Below, piece by piece: positions 13,746-21,507 of a stretch of DNA of 25,281 bases (its first letter is position 1; the number at the start of each line of letters is the position of its first letter). The notes under the pieces were generated by a model. It was not told the origin of the DNA, searched no databases, and was given only the letters and a program-made list of their open reading frames with translations. The stretch covers positions 1 to 25,281 of the forward strand of contig NZ_FR892777.1 of NCBI RefSeq assembly GCF_000434895.1. The letters are read 5' to 3'. Origin of the DNA: Phascolarctobacterium succinatutens CAG:287. GTDB taxonomy: Bacteria; Bacillota; Negativicutes; Acidaminococcales; Acidaminococcaceae. Made by a program: the position numbers and the translations under genes.

Positions 13746-14507
13746 TCACAGCTGCAGCTGACTCAAAAAGTTTAAGCTGTTCAACGGCTTATCTGTCTGA
13801 AAGAAGATAAACTTGAAGAGAATTTTTTCCAGCTCCATGAGCGCACCGCCTCGCACCCTAAAGGGCGCCGGCTGCTCATAATCGAGCTGCGCCAGCCACT
13901 GCCACAGCTCGCGTGCTTCTGCACTGCACGGCTCCAGCCCGTCACCATTATAGCTGCTTCTGCAGCTGCTGCAGATAAGCCCGCCCTGCAGCGGACTAAA
14001 CCACGCATTCTCCTTGGCCGTCACGGCCTCACCGCAATGCACGCAATGCGTAAGCTGCGGCGCAAAGCCCGTAGCCGCCAGCAATTTAATTGCGTAGGAC
14101 AAAACAACCAGACGCGGATTGCGCTGCATCAGCGCCGCCAGGGCAGCGCCCAGCATTTCATAAAGCTCCGGCTGCGGCACTCTGTCCTCCGTCAGTACGG
14201 CAGTAAGCTCCGACGCTACCGCCGCATAAGCCATCTGCTGCATATCCATAGACTTGGGCATCTGCAAAAGCTCACAGCTGCGCAGCTTGTCTATCTTCTG
14301 CCCCTGCTGAACCTCAATATGCAGATTGGCAAAGGGCTGCAGCAATCTGCCATGTATATTTTTTTCATAGCGGGCACCATAGGCGATAAAGCGCAGCTTG
14401 CCATGCTCCTTCGTAAAGCAGACCGCATATTTATCAGCCGTCTGCCAGTTTTTCACATGCAAAACAAGCGCATCATCTGCCAAAAGCTCCCTTTGCGACT
14501 CACTCAT
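13746..14507 (-). CDS. recO: DNA repair protein RecO
   Basis: RecO anneals single strands and loads RecA at gaps together with RecF and RecR. The 253-aa protein has the N-terminal OB-fold region (about 10-85, including GKLRFIAYGAR) and a helical C-terminal domain with a Cys4 zinc site: Cys155/Cys158 (CVHC) and Cys179/Cys182 (CSSC). Its ATG overlaps the end of the corC-like gene by 8 nt, indicating translational coupling. It is the last gene of the operon. Confidence 0.93.
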   Translation of the reverse strand: MSESQRELLADDALVLHVKNWQTADKYAVCFTKEHGKLRFIAYGARYEKNIHGRLLQPFANLHIEVQQGQKIDKLRSCELLQMPKSMDMQQMAYAAVASELTAVLTEDRVPQPELYEMLGAALAALMQRNPRLVVLSYAIKLLAATGFAPQLTHCVHCGEAVTAKENAWFSPLQGGLICSSCRSSYNGDGLEPCSAEARELWQWLAQLDYEQPAPFRVRGGALMELEKILFKFIFFQTDKPLNSLNFLSQLQL

Positions 14508-15387
14508 CCTGCTGTTCTTCTTTCTGTTCCTGCTCCTGCGGCAGCTTCGCAGCTAGCACGCGCACTACGCGGAAGCCCTCCGTGCGCAGCACCTTAAAGC
14601 TGTAGCCGGAAATTTCCACAGCATCGCCAATCTCAGGCTTACGCCCCAGCAGACCGAACACATAACCGCCGATAGTATCCTCCTCAGGATCATCAAATAC
14701 AATCGGCAGCTGCTCTGCCACATCGTCCAGCAGCACCATGCCGTCAAATTCAATACTGCCATTGGGAAGCTGCAGCACATCCGGCGGCTCCTGCGCTTCA
14801 TGCTCGTCCTGAATATCACCGACGATTTCCTCCACGAGGTCCTCCATCGTAATCAGGCCTGCAGTACCGCCGTACTCATCTGCCACCAGTACCATCTGCA
14901 CATGACGCTGCTGCATCAGACGCAGTGCCTTCGGCACAGGCATAGCCTCCGGAATAACGACAATCGGACGCATCAGGCGACGCAGGTCAAAGGTAGTCTG
15001 CCCCGGCTTAAGCTTCAGCAAATCACGCACATGCAGCGTACCCACAACCTGGTCCTTATCCTCCATGCAGAGCGGATAGCGTGTATGATGACTGCTGCGT
15101 ACAACAGCCATATTTTCTGCCAGCGTATCATCCAAAAACAGGCATACCATATCCTGACGCGGCACCATGACCTCGCGCGCTACACGGTCGGCAAAGTCAA
15201 AAACATTGCCGATCATGCTGCCCTCGACATGATCAATCTGGCCGTGGCGTTCGCTGGCACTCACCAGCTGGCGCAGCTCGTCCTCACTGCTGGCGCTGCC
15301 CTCCTTGTGCCAGGTGCCTGTTTTCAGGTAATGCCAGGCAAGCGGCAGTCTGTGCCAGAAATCAATCAGTTTCCGAAAAAAATTGAT
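14500..15387 (-). CDS. CorC/YbeX-like CBS-domain protein, probable AUC start
   Basis: A cytoplasmic protein of the CorC/HlyC family, linked to magnesium or cobalt efflux and, in E. coli, encoded beside ybeY. It has two CBS domains (about 75-190 of the long form, with VADEYGGTAGLITMEDLVEEIVG) and the C-terminal CorC_HlyC domain, and lacks the DUF21 membrane domain of longer relatives. The first GTG in frame (15264) falls inside conserved sequence (SASERHGQIDHVEG) and has no ribosome site. The frame stays open back to the era stop with no ATG, GTG or TTG. AAGGAG lies 9 nt before an ATC at 15387, giving 295 aa, close to E. coli CorC (292). That start is inferred. Confidence 0.82.
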   Translation of the reverse strand: MNFFRKLIDFWHRLPLAWHYLKTGTWHKEGSASSEDELRQLVSASERHGQIDHVEGSMIGNVFDFADRVAREVMVPRQDMVCLFLDDTLAENMAVVRSSHHTRYPLCMEDKDQVVGTLHVRDLLKLKPGQTTFDLRRLMRPIVVIPEAMPVPKALRLMQQRHVQMVLVADEYGGTAGLITMEDLVEEIVGDIQDEHEAQEPPDVLQLPNGSIEFDGMVLLDDVAEQLPIVFDDPEEDTIGGYVFGLLGRKPEIGDAVEISGYSFKVLRTEGFRVVRVLAAKLPQEQEQKEEQQDE

Positions 15388-15393
15388 AAGTCC

Positions 15394-16308
15394 TCACTCC
15401 TTGTAGCCAAGCTGCTTCAAGGCTTTATCCTTGTTACGCCAGTCAGCCTTAACCTTAACCCATAAATCCAAAAAGACCTTGCAGTACAGCAGTTTTTCGA
15501 TATCAGCACGCGCCTGCTGGCCGATTTTCTTCAGCAGACTGCCCTTAGCGCCGATAACAATGCCCTTTTGCGATTCACGCTCTACAAAAATTGTTGCTCT
15601 GATATAAACGTTTTCTTCGTCGCGCTCCTTGAATTCGTCCACCTCAACCGCTACGGAATGGGGAATTTCATCACGCGTCAGACGCAATACCTTCTCACGG
15701 ATCATTTCAGCGGCAATCACGCGCTCCGGCTGGTCGGTAATCATATCCTCCGGGAAGTACGCCGGTCCCTCCGGCAGATGCTTAGTAATTTCCTGCACCA
15801 GTCCGGGGAATTCGCTGTCATTCAATGCGGAAACAGGTACAATCGCGGCAAATTTATACAGCTTATTATAACCTTCCATAATCTGGAACAGCTTTTGCTT
15901 GTCTGCCAGCTTGTCAATTTTATTTACTACCAAAATTACCGGTGTTTTTACCTTCTGCAGCAGGTTCAGGATATAATCCTCGCCTGCACCGCGTTTTTCG
16001 GTTGCATCTACTACGAAGAGGACAACGTCAACCTCCTGCAGCGTGCTTTCTGCCGTGCGCACCATGTATTCGCCCAGCTTATGCTGTGGCTTATGAATGC
16101 CCGGCGTATCAAGAAACATAATCTGTGCGTTATCAGTATTCATAATGCACATAATCTTATTGCGGGTAGTCTGCGGTCTGTCGGACATGATGGCGATTTT
16201 CTCACCGATCAGACTGTTTGTCAAAGTGGATTTGCCCACGTTCGGGCGGCCCACCATAGCCACAAAACCGGCATAATGTTTAGCTTCTTCGTTGTTTACC
16301 TTCTTTAT
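15394..16308 (-). CDS. era: GTPase Era, probable AUA start
   Basis: Era is a GTPase that assists 16S rRNA maturation and 30S assembly. In the long form (304 aa; family about 300) G1 GRPNVGKS is at 20-27, G3 DTPG at 67-70, G4 NKID at 129-132, and the C-terminal KH domain includes GIVIGAKGSLLKKIG. The first conventional start, GTG at 16263, would begin in the first beta strand (VAMVGRPN) without a ribosome site. Upstream the frame is open for about 20 codons to a TAA at 16324-16326. AGGAG at 16318-16322 lies 9 nt before an ATA at 16308, giving the normal N-terminal extension. The ATA start is inferred; ATT at 16314 is an alternative. Confidence 0.88.
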   Translation of the reverse strand: MKKVNNEEAKHYAGFVAMVGRPNVGKSTLTNSLIGEKIAIMSDRPQTTRNKIMCIMNTDNAQIMFLDTPGIHKPQHKLGEYMVRTAESTLQEVDVVLFVVDATEKRGAGEDYILNLLQKVKTPVILVVNKIDKLADKQKLFQIMEGYNKLYKFAAIVPVSALNDSEFPGLVQEITKHLPEGPAYFPEDMITDQPERVIAAEMIREKVLRLTRDEIPHSVAVEVDEFKERDEENVYIRATIFVERESQKGIVIGAKGSLLKKIGQQARADIEKLLYCKVFLDLWVKVKADWRNKDKALKQLGYKE

Positions 16309-16326
16309 CTTAATCAGCTCCTGTTA

Positions 16327-16734
16327 TTATAATTCAAAACCATACGGCAGCAGCTCTTCTACCGTGGTAATTTTAAAGTCACCCTTCATATTTGCCAAAA
16401 TCACGGTCTGGATACCAAACTCGCGCATTACCTGTCTGCAGGCACCGCAGGGAGAAACGGGGCCGGAGGTATCTGCAACTACGCACAGCTCTGTCATCTC
16501 GCGCTCACCGGCGCAGGCAGCGTGGAAGATTGCATTACGCTCACCGCAGACACAAAGTCCGTAGGAAGCGTTTTCCACGTTACAGCCACTGTAGATTTTT
16601 CCGTTGGCACAGCGTACTGCCGCACCTACAGCAAAGTTGGAATAAGGAATGTAAGCATTCTTACGGGCAGCAACTGCTGCATCGTACAATTCGCGCCAAG
16701 CCGGGGATAATTCATTCAGTTTTACGTCTTTCAT
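16327..16734 (-). CDS. cdd: Cytidine deaminase
   Basis: This enzyme deaminates cytidine and deoxycytidine to the uridines for pyrimidine salvage. The 135-aa size fits the tetrameric class. Zinc ligands are Cys63 with the catalytic Glu65 (CGE) and the PCGAC pair Cys96/Cys99; the N-terminal YIPYSNFAVGAA motif binds the nucleoside. The start is ATG at 16734, with AGGAGG 8 nt upstream; an in-frame GTG at 16743 lies within that ribosome site and is rejected. It sits between ybeY and era in the operon. Confidence 0.96.
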   Translation of the reverse strand: MKDVKLNELSPAWRELYDAAVAARKNAYIPYSNFAVGAAVRCANGKIYSGCNVENASYGLCVCGERNAIFHAACAGEREMTELCVVADTSGPVSPCGACRQVMREFGIQTVILANMKGDFKITTVEELLPYGFEL

Positions 16735-16790
16735 GGAAAGCACCTCCTATGTTTTTTACAGGTTAGTTATAAATAATTGTGCATTAAGCA

Positions 16791-17297
16791 TCAATGAATG
16801 CCTGTTGGATGGTCAAAATATTCTTCGGAAAGGTTAATCGCACGCAGAGCTTCCTCCTCTTTCGCACGCATTTCAGCCTTATCCTCCTCCGTCATATGGT
16901 CATAGCCCAACAGATGGAACATACCATGCACTGCCAGATACGTCATTTCACGCTCCAGACCGTGGCCGTATTCCTCTGCCTGACGCAGTGCTGTTTCCGC
17001 CGAAATGATGATATCACCGAAAAGATGCTCCTCCGGTCCGCCAATCAGCTCCGGCTCGTCTTCATCCTCGCAGTCCTCATCCAGCGCAAAGCTCAAAACG
17101 TCAGTAGGCTTATCCATACCGCGATACTCACGATTCAGCGCATGGATTTCCTCATCGTCGACAATCGTGACATCCACCTCAGACTCCTCCGGCAGCTCGT
17201 TCAAGCTTGCCACTGCCTGCAAGCCCTCCTGCAGGCGCTCCAGCACCTGCGCAGAAAGCTCCAGCTTCTGCTGGTCATTTTCCAAATTAATTATCAT
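16791..17297 (-). CDS. ybeY: Endoribonuclease YbeY
   Basis: A zinc-dependent endoribonuclease for 16S rRNA 3'-end maturation and ribosome quality control. The 168-aa protein contains the signature HGMFHLLGYDH with zinc-binding His124, His128 and His134, plus the TDVLSF and FGDIIIS motifs. The start is set at ATG 17297, preceded by GGAGA 8 nt upstream; the frame opens further upstream inside phoH, but that part is not conserved. It starts 19 nt after phoH, a very common pairing. Confidence 0.96.
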   Translation of the reverse strand: MIINLENDQQKLELSAQVLERLQEGLQAVASLNELPEESEVDVTIVDDEEIHALNREYRGMDKPTDVLSFALDEDCEDEDEPELIGGPEEHLFGDIIISAETALRQAEEYGHGLEREMTYLAVHGMFHLLGYDHMTEEDKAEMRAKEEEALRAINLSEEYFDHPTGIH

Positions 17298-17316
17298 GCT
17301 GTTTTTCTCCGTTATA

Positions 17317-18294
17317 TTATTCTTTTTGTTTTTCAAAGCGTTCATAAGCCTTGATGATGGAACCCACGATTTCATGGCGCACAACATCCTGCTCGCTGAA
17401 CTTAATCACGCCGATTCCCGGAACATTTCCCAGAATACGCGCTGCATCCTTCAGGCCGCTGTTCTTGCCACCCGGCAAATCTATCTGCGTGATATCACCG
17501 GTGATAACCATCCTGCTGCCAAAGCCAAAGCGCGTCAGGAACATCTTCATTTGCTCCGGCGTAGTATTCTGCGCCTCGTCCAAAATGATGAAGGCGTCAT
17601 TCAGCGTGCGTCCGCGCATGTATGCCAGCGGTGCAACCTCAATCGTACCCTTGGTAAGATACTTTTGGAAGGTTTCCGTGCCCAGCATATCATACAGGCC
17701 GTCATAAAGCGGTCGCAGATACGGGTCTACCTTATCCTGCATATCGCCCGGCAAAAAGCCCAGCTTTTCGCCTGCTTCTACCGCAGGACGCGTCAGGATA
17801 ATGCGCTCCACCTCTTTTTTCTTCAGCGCCGCTACTGCCAGTGCCACCGCCAGATAGGTTTTGCCTGTGCCTGCAGGTCCGATGCCCAAGGTGATATAGT
17901 TATGACGGATGGTTTCCACATACTGCCACTGTCCCAAGGTCTTAGCCTTCACCTGACGGCCACGGTTATTGACGATAATCGTATCAGCATACATGCGATG
18001 CAGGCTTTCCAAATTTCCTGCCTTCACCATATACATGCTGTAACGCACATCATGCGTCGTCAGCGGCAGTCCCTGACGGTACAAAAAGAGCAGCTCCTGC
18101 AGCAGCTGTTCCAGCAGGGCCACCTCTTCGGCACGCCCGCTCATGCTAATCTGATTGCCGCGCGCTACGATTGTACAGTCAAAGGCACTGCGGATTATAC
18201 GCAAAAACTCGTCATTACGTCCGCAAATGCCAACCATTTCCTGTTGGTCAACGGTTTCCAGTATACCTTGCATTTTTTCTTCTTCACTAGCCAA
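17317..18294 (-). CDS. phoH: PhoH-family ATPase (YbeZ type)
   Basis: A cytoplasmic PhoH-like ATPase, in other bacteria a partner of YbeY and predicted to act on RNA. The 325-aa protein has an N-terminal KH-like region (about 15-75), Walker A GPAGTGKT at 139-146, and Walker B FIILDEAQN with D239/E240. The TRPAVEAGEKLGFLPGD segment is typical of the family. The start is TTG at 18294, chosen because AGGAGG lies 7 nt upstream. It sits between the cyclophilin and ybeY in one operon. Confidence 0.95.
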   Translation of the reverse strand: MASEEEKMQGILETVDQQEMVGICGRNDEFLRIIRSAFDCTIVARGNQISMSGRAEEVALLEQLLQELLFLYRQGLPLTTHDVRYSMYMVKAGNLESLHRMYADTIIVNNRGRQVKAKTLGQWQYVETIRHNYITLGIGPAGTGKTYLAVALAVAALKKKEVERIILTRPAVEAGEKLGFLPGDMQDKVDPYLRPLYDGLYDMLGTETFQKYLTKGTIEVAPLAYMRGRTLNDAFIILDEAQNTTPEQMKMFLTRFGFGSRMVITGDITQIDLPGGKNSGLKDAARILGNVPGIGVIKFSEQDVVRHEIVGSIIKAYERFEKQKE

Positions 18295-18326
18295 GCAATT
18301 TCCTCCTACCTGTTTTAAAAGGGGTG

Positions 18327-18887
18327 TTAACGTTTTTCTATCGTAACCTTCTTAATGATTACAGGCTCCAACGGTTTATCATTGGAATCTGTTGCTGTTT
18401 TGCCGATTTTATAAACAACATCCATGCCCTTGCTTACCTTGCCGAAAACAGCGTGCTTACCGTCAAGCCATTTAGTTTCACGCAGGGTAATAAAGAACTG
18501 GCTGCCGCCGGTATTCGGACCGCGGTTGGCCATGGAAATTACACCGGGGCCGTCATGCAGCAGCTTACTGCTGAACTCATCCTTAATAGTGTAGCCGGGA
18601 CCACCGGTACCATTGCCGGCAGGGTCACCGCCTTGAATCATAAAGTTATCGATTACGCGGTGAAAGGTAAGGCCGTTATAAAAGCCCTTTTCGGCCAGAG
18701 TAATAAAATTCTTTGACGTTTCCGGTGCATAGTCTGTTGCCAGCTTCACCTCAAAATCGCCCATGCTCGTGTTGAAAACCGCCGTCGCAGGCTCTGCCTT
18801 CGGCGCCTGCTCCTGCTTTTCCTGACCGCAGGCTGTAAGTACCAGCGCACACACCAGCATCAGGCAGATTATTAACAATTTCTTCAT
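18327..18887 (-). CDS. Lipoprotein cyclophilin-type peptidyl-prolyl isomerase
   Basis: Catalyses cis-trans isomerisation of prolyl bonds, here outside the cytoplasm. The 186-aa protein has a lipoprotein signal peptide with lipobox LTAC (lipidated Cys20), a short Q/E/P-rich linker, then a cyclophilin domain from about 38 with FHRVIDNFMIQGGDP, GPNTGGSQFFIT and HAVFGKV. The start is set at ATG 18887 (GGAGG upstream); an in-frame ATG at 18902 precedes the ribosome site. A promoter lies upstream at 18929-18958. It heads the phoH-ybeY-cdd-era-corC-recO transcription unit. Confidence 0.94.
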   Translation of the reverse strand: MKKLLIICLMLVCALVLTACGQEKQEQAPKAEPATAVFNTSMGDFEVKLATDYAPETSKNFITLAEKGFYNGLTFHRVIDNFMIQGGDPAGNGTGGPGYTIKDEFSSKLLHDGPGVISMANRGPNTGGSQFFITLRETKWLDGKHAVFGKVSKGMDVVYKIGKTATDSNDKPLEPVIIKKVTIEKR

Positions 18888-18928
18888 GCTCTTTCCTCCC
18901 ATAGAAAAGGATATAATTTCTCAAGTAT

Positions 18929-18958
18929 ATTATACAACTAACAAGCGCCGCATTTCAA
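18929..18958 (-). promoter_or_regulatory. Promoter of the cyclophilin-phoH-recO operon
   Basis: On the minus strand TTGAAA (18958-18953), 18 nt, and TATAAT (18934-18929). The -35 lies within the last codons of the hydrolase gene. Transcription would start about 35 nt before the cyclophilin ATG. Confidence 0.6.
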
Positions 18959-19690
18959 GCGTTTGCCCAGCCAATCACTCAACAGCGCGCCTGCCTGCTC
19001 ACTGTATTGCGTAAAGCTGTGGTCGCCGCCTGCAAAGATATGCAGCTCTGCCGCCTCGCCGACGGCTGCGGCGTTGCGCTGCCCCTGCTCAGCCAGCACC
19101 ACCTCATCCGCGCTGCAATGCAGCACAAGCACGGGCAACGGCTGTGCCTTCTGCAGCAGTGCAGGCAGATCGTATTGGTCGAAGTCCGTCAGAAAATCCG
19201 GCGTCAGGTCGCATTCGCCGCGTTCATCGTTAAAATGCAGCGTTTCGCCGCTGTCAAGGCGACGGTATTCGTCCTCCGTCATCACATAACGGAAGGTAAA
19301 GCGCAGATTATTTGGCGTCGCCCACAGAATCAGTCCGGCGAGAGCACCGTCCTGAGCCGCAGTAATGATGGATGCAGCACCGCCCAAGCTGCGTCCCAAA
19401 AGAAACAGCCTGCAGCCCGGCTGCCTGCGGCGTACCTCCGCCAGTACGGCGCGCAGCTCCTCTACCTGACGCGAAATTATCTGCGTACCCGTAAAGTTAA
19501 AGCGAACTACGGCAGCGTGTGCAGCAGCCTGCTGCGCCACTCCTGCAGCGCGTCCGCCGCTGTCACGGCTGCCGCGGAAGCCATGCGCCATAACAAGTAC
19601 AGCATTATTCTCACTCCGATTCGGTTCTACAACACACTCTATTTCCCCTAACGGTCCTTGAAATGTAAAGGTATCCTTCAGCATCTTCAC
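18938..19690 (-). CDS. Alpha/beta hydrolase, likely serine esterase or peptidase
   Basis: A 250-aa soluble alpha/beta hydrolase. The nucleophile is Ser101 in GRSLGG (99-104). The probable acid is Asp195 (CSADEV) and the histidine is His224 (GGDHSF). The oxyanion region AHGFRGSRD lies at 35-43. This set resembles small cytoplasmic acyl-ester hydrolases; the natural substrate cannot be told from sequence. The first codon is GTG at 19690, with an ATG two codons later at 19684; the ribosome site is weak for both. It lies between pgeF and the cyclophilin promoter. Confidence 0.88.
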   Translation of the reverse strand: MKMLKDTFTFQGPLGEIECVVEPNRSENNAVLVMAHGFRGSRDSGGRAAGVAQQAAAHAAVVRFNFTGTQIISRQVEELRAVLAEVRRRQPGCRLFLLGRSLGGAASIITAAQDGALAGLILWATPNNLRFTFRYVMTEDEYRRLDSGETLHFNDERGECDLTPDFLTDFDQYDLPALLQKAQPLPVLVLHCSADEVVLAEQGQRNAAAVGEAAELHIFAGGDHSFTQYSEQAGALLSDWLGKRLKCGAC

Positions 19691-19711
19691 TCACTCTTTT
19701 CGTATTATTTA

Positions 19712-19737
19712 GCGTTACAAGAAGCATTTCTTAACGC
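19712..19737. repeat. Hairpin upstream of the hydrolase gene
   Basis: GCGTTA (19712-19717) and TAACGC (19732-19737) form a stem containing an inner AAGAA/TTCTT pairing. It lies in the 115-nt gap between pgeF and the hydrolase. No T-run follows on the minus strand. Confidence 0.4.
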
Positions 19738-19767
19738 ATTTTCTTATCGTACTTTCTAAATCTTCTA

Positions 19768-19781
19768 AGTTAACGTTAACT
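19768..19781. promoter_or_regulatory. 14-bp perfect palindrome, possible operator
   Basis: AGTTAACGTTAACT reads identically on both strands. It lies about 80 nt upstream of the hydrolase start, near a possible -35/-10 pair (TTAACT, 16 nt, TACGAT on the minus strand). The regulator, if any, is unknown. Confidence 0.4.
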
Positions 19782-19805
19782 GTAAGTTCTACGCACGCTC
19801 AGTAC

Positions 19806-20633
19806 TTACGCATTTTTCCCGGCAGACATTCTATACAGGCACACGCCCATGCGTCCTGTTTTGCCCTGCTCCGCGCGGTAGGAGCAGAACATTTCATGGT
19901 TATGCTCTGTGCAGACACCGGCAGTAAGAATATTTTCCGCCTTTAATCCTGCGTCCAGCAGCACCTGACGGTTATACCCCCACAAATCCAGCAGATACTT
20001 GCCCGGCTTTTCGTCACGTGGCGCAAAGAATTGCTCGTAGCCTGCGGCCTTGCTACATACAAAGTCGTCAACCTCGTAGCAGCATTGGCCGATAGACGGA
20101 CCAATCGCCGCAACGATATCTGCAGGACGGGAGCTGAAGGCTTGCTGCATCGTCTCCACTGTTTTGCGACCAATCTGCGCCACCGTACCGCGCCAGCCGG
20201 CGTGCGCTACAGCGCACACGCCCTGGCGCTCATCAACAAAAAGCAGCGGCACGCAGTCAGCAAAAAACAGCAGTATCGGCACATTTGCCAATTTCGTAAC
20301 CAATGCATCTGTCTCCTTGATGGTATCAGCCAGCGTAGTCGCACCGGCGCCAACTAAAGCCTCATCAACTACAACAACCTTGCTGCCATGCACCTGCTCG
20401 CAGGTAGTAAATTTGCTTGCATCCAAACCTAAAGCCTGCGCAAACCGGCAGCGGTTCTGCAGCACCAGCTCCGCCTCGTCTCCCACGTGCAGCGCCAAAT
20501 TCAGCGTCCCCTCTGCGACAGCGCTGGCACCATGCAGGCGGCAGCTGCAGGCATTGCCAAAGCCAGCCTGCGTCAAACGTGGGAATGAACCCCACCAGAG
20601 ATTATTTTTTTGCGTAATTATAAAGTCCTGCAT
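19806..20633 (-). CDS. pgeF: Peptidoglycan editing factor PgeF (laccase-domain, YfiH/YlmD family)
   Basis: Members of this family (formerly 'polyphenol oxidase') act as amidases that remove wrongly incorporated serine from UDP-MurNAc precursors; some members also show purine nucleosidase activity. The 275-aa protein has the conserved metal-site residues His82 (CEQVHG), Cys127 (ADCVPL) and His144 (AHAGWRGT). GPSIGQCCYEV follows. The ATG at 20633 has GGGGGA 7 nt upstream. It is not overlapped by neighbours and sits close to the ddl-ftsZ cluster, consistent with a cell-wall role. Confidence 0.93.
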   Translation of the reverse strand: MQDFIITQKNNLWWGSFPRLTQAGFGNACSCRLHGASAVAEGTLNLALHVGDEAELVLQNRCRFAQALGLDASKFTTCEQVHGSKVVVVDEALVGAGATTLADTIKETDALVTKLANVPILLFFADCVPLLFVDERQGVCAVAHAGWRGTVAQIGRKTVETMQQAFSSRPADIVAAIGPSIGQCCYEVDDFVCSKAAGYEQFFAPRDEKPGKYLLDLWGYNRQVLLDAGLKAENILTAGVCTEHNHEMFCSYRAEQGKTGRMGVCLYRMSAGKNA

Positions 20634-20665
20634 TCTGAAATCCCCCTTAAAAGCACTTAAATTCG

Positions 20666-20682
20666 CAGCTAAATTTTAGCTG
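20666..20682. repeat. Palindrome in the pgeF leader
   Basis: CAGCTAAA (20666-20673) and TTTAGCTG (20675-20682) are inverted copies around a single T, about 33 nt upstream of the pgeF ATG. It may be an operator or a small hairpin. Confidence 0.35.
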
Positions 20683-20700
20683 ATATATCCTGCTTATACC

Positions 20701-20729
20701 AAAAGAGACGGCTGTCGCCGTCTCCTTTT
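20701..20729 (-). terminator. Terminator of the division-gene operon
   Basis: A stem AGACGGC/GCCGTCT (20706-20712 with 20717-20723, loop TGTC), extended by a G-C pair and flanked by AAAA/TTTT. On the minus strand it ends in TTTT. It lies about 30 nt after the stop of the small exported protein. Confidence 0.8.
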
Positions 20730-20757
20730 ATAAGTGCCTGCGGCACCATTTTGCTAT

Positions 20758-21009
20758 TTACTTTTGATACGGTGCAGTACCATCGGGTATTTCCAGCACA
20801 ACGGTGATAATCACTGTGCTGTCCGTAACCTTGGCTGCAGTGTCCAAAAACACAACCTTGGCACCATTATCCAAATAGTAATTTACCTCTTTCACAGCTC
20901 CGTTATTGTTGTTGGAAAAGGTAAAGAGTCTTTCCTTCGCCAGCGCCGAGCTACTGAAGCCAGCCACCAGCATAGCAGTTGTCAAAGCAAGAAGCAAATA
21001 CCGTTTCAT
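20758..21009 (-). CDS. Small exported protein (83 aa), unknown function
   Basis: An N-terminal signal peptide is clear: a basic start (MKR), a hydrophobic core, and an A-L-A cleavage site after about residue 24, leaving a mature chain of about 59 residues. The mature part has a run of four asparagines followed by a probably beta-stranded domain (VNYYLDNGAKVVFLD). The start is set at ATG 21009, which has GAGGTG upstream; an in-frame GTG (21018) lies in that site. It begins 12 nt after nrdR and is followed by a terminator, so it is the last gene of the division operon. No family is recognised. Confidence 0.75.
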   Translation of the reverse strand: MKRYLLLALTTAMLVAGFSSSALAKERLFTFSNNNNGAVKEVNYYLDNGAKVVFLDTAAKVTDSTVIITVVLEIPDGTAPYQK

Positions 21010-21020
21010 TGACTGCACCT

Positions 21021-21488
21021 CTATTTTTCTTCCTTGGTGTTCTGCATAATACGCTCCAGCTCCTGCATAAAGTTGCGTACATCAGCAAACTGACGATATA
21101 CAGAAGCAAAGCGAACGTAGGCAATCTGGTCCGTCTGCTCCAGATGCTTCATCACCAGCTCGCCAATCTGGGCGCTGGGAACCTCAGCATCAGCACTCAT
21201 TCGCAGCTCACGCTCAATGCTGTCAGCAATATCTTTGATTTTTTCATAAGGAACAGGGCGTTTTTCGCAAGCCTTGAGCAAGCCTGCCAGCAGCTTTTTG
21301 CCGTCAAAAAGCTCGCGGCGGCCGTCCTTCTTGCTGACAACCAACGGAGTTTCCTCATATTTTTCATACGTGGTAAAGCGTTTGCCGCAATTAGGGCATT
21401 CGCGTCTGCGACGAATGGAGCAGCCTTCCTCAACAGCGCGGCTGTCGATAACGCGGCTGTCTCTGTGAGAGCAATACGGGCACTTCAT
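21021..21488 (-). CDS. nrdR: Transcriptional repressor NrdR
   Basis: NrdR represses ribonucleotide reductase genes in response to the dATP/ATP ratio. The 155-aa protein has the N-terminal zinc ribbon Cys3/Cys6 and Cys31/Cys34 with the R-R-R-R-E-C-P segment, then an ATP-cone domain (about 47-137). Length and sequence are typical. It begins 19 nt after the ftsZ stop and is probably cotranscribed with it. I did not find a clear NrdR box in the window. Confidence 0.97.
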   Translation of the reverse strand: MKCPYCSHRDSRVIDSRAVEEGCSIRRRRECPNCGKRFTTYEKYEETPLVVSKKDGRRELFDGKKLLAGLLKACEKRPVPYEKIKDIADSIERELRMSADAEVPSAQIGELVMKHLEQTDQIAYVRFASVYRQFADVRNFMQELERIMQNTKEEK

Positions 21489-21507
21489 ATTACTGCCTTC
21501 CTTTCAA

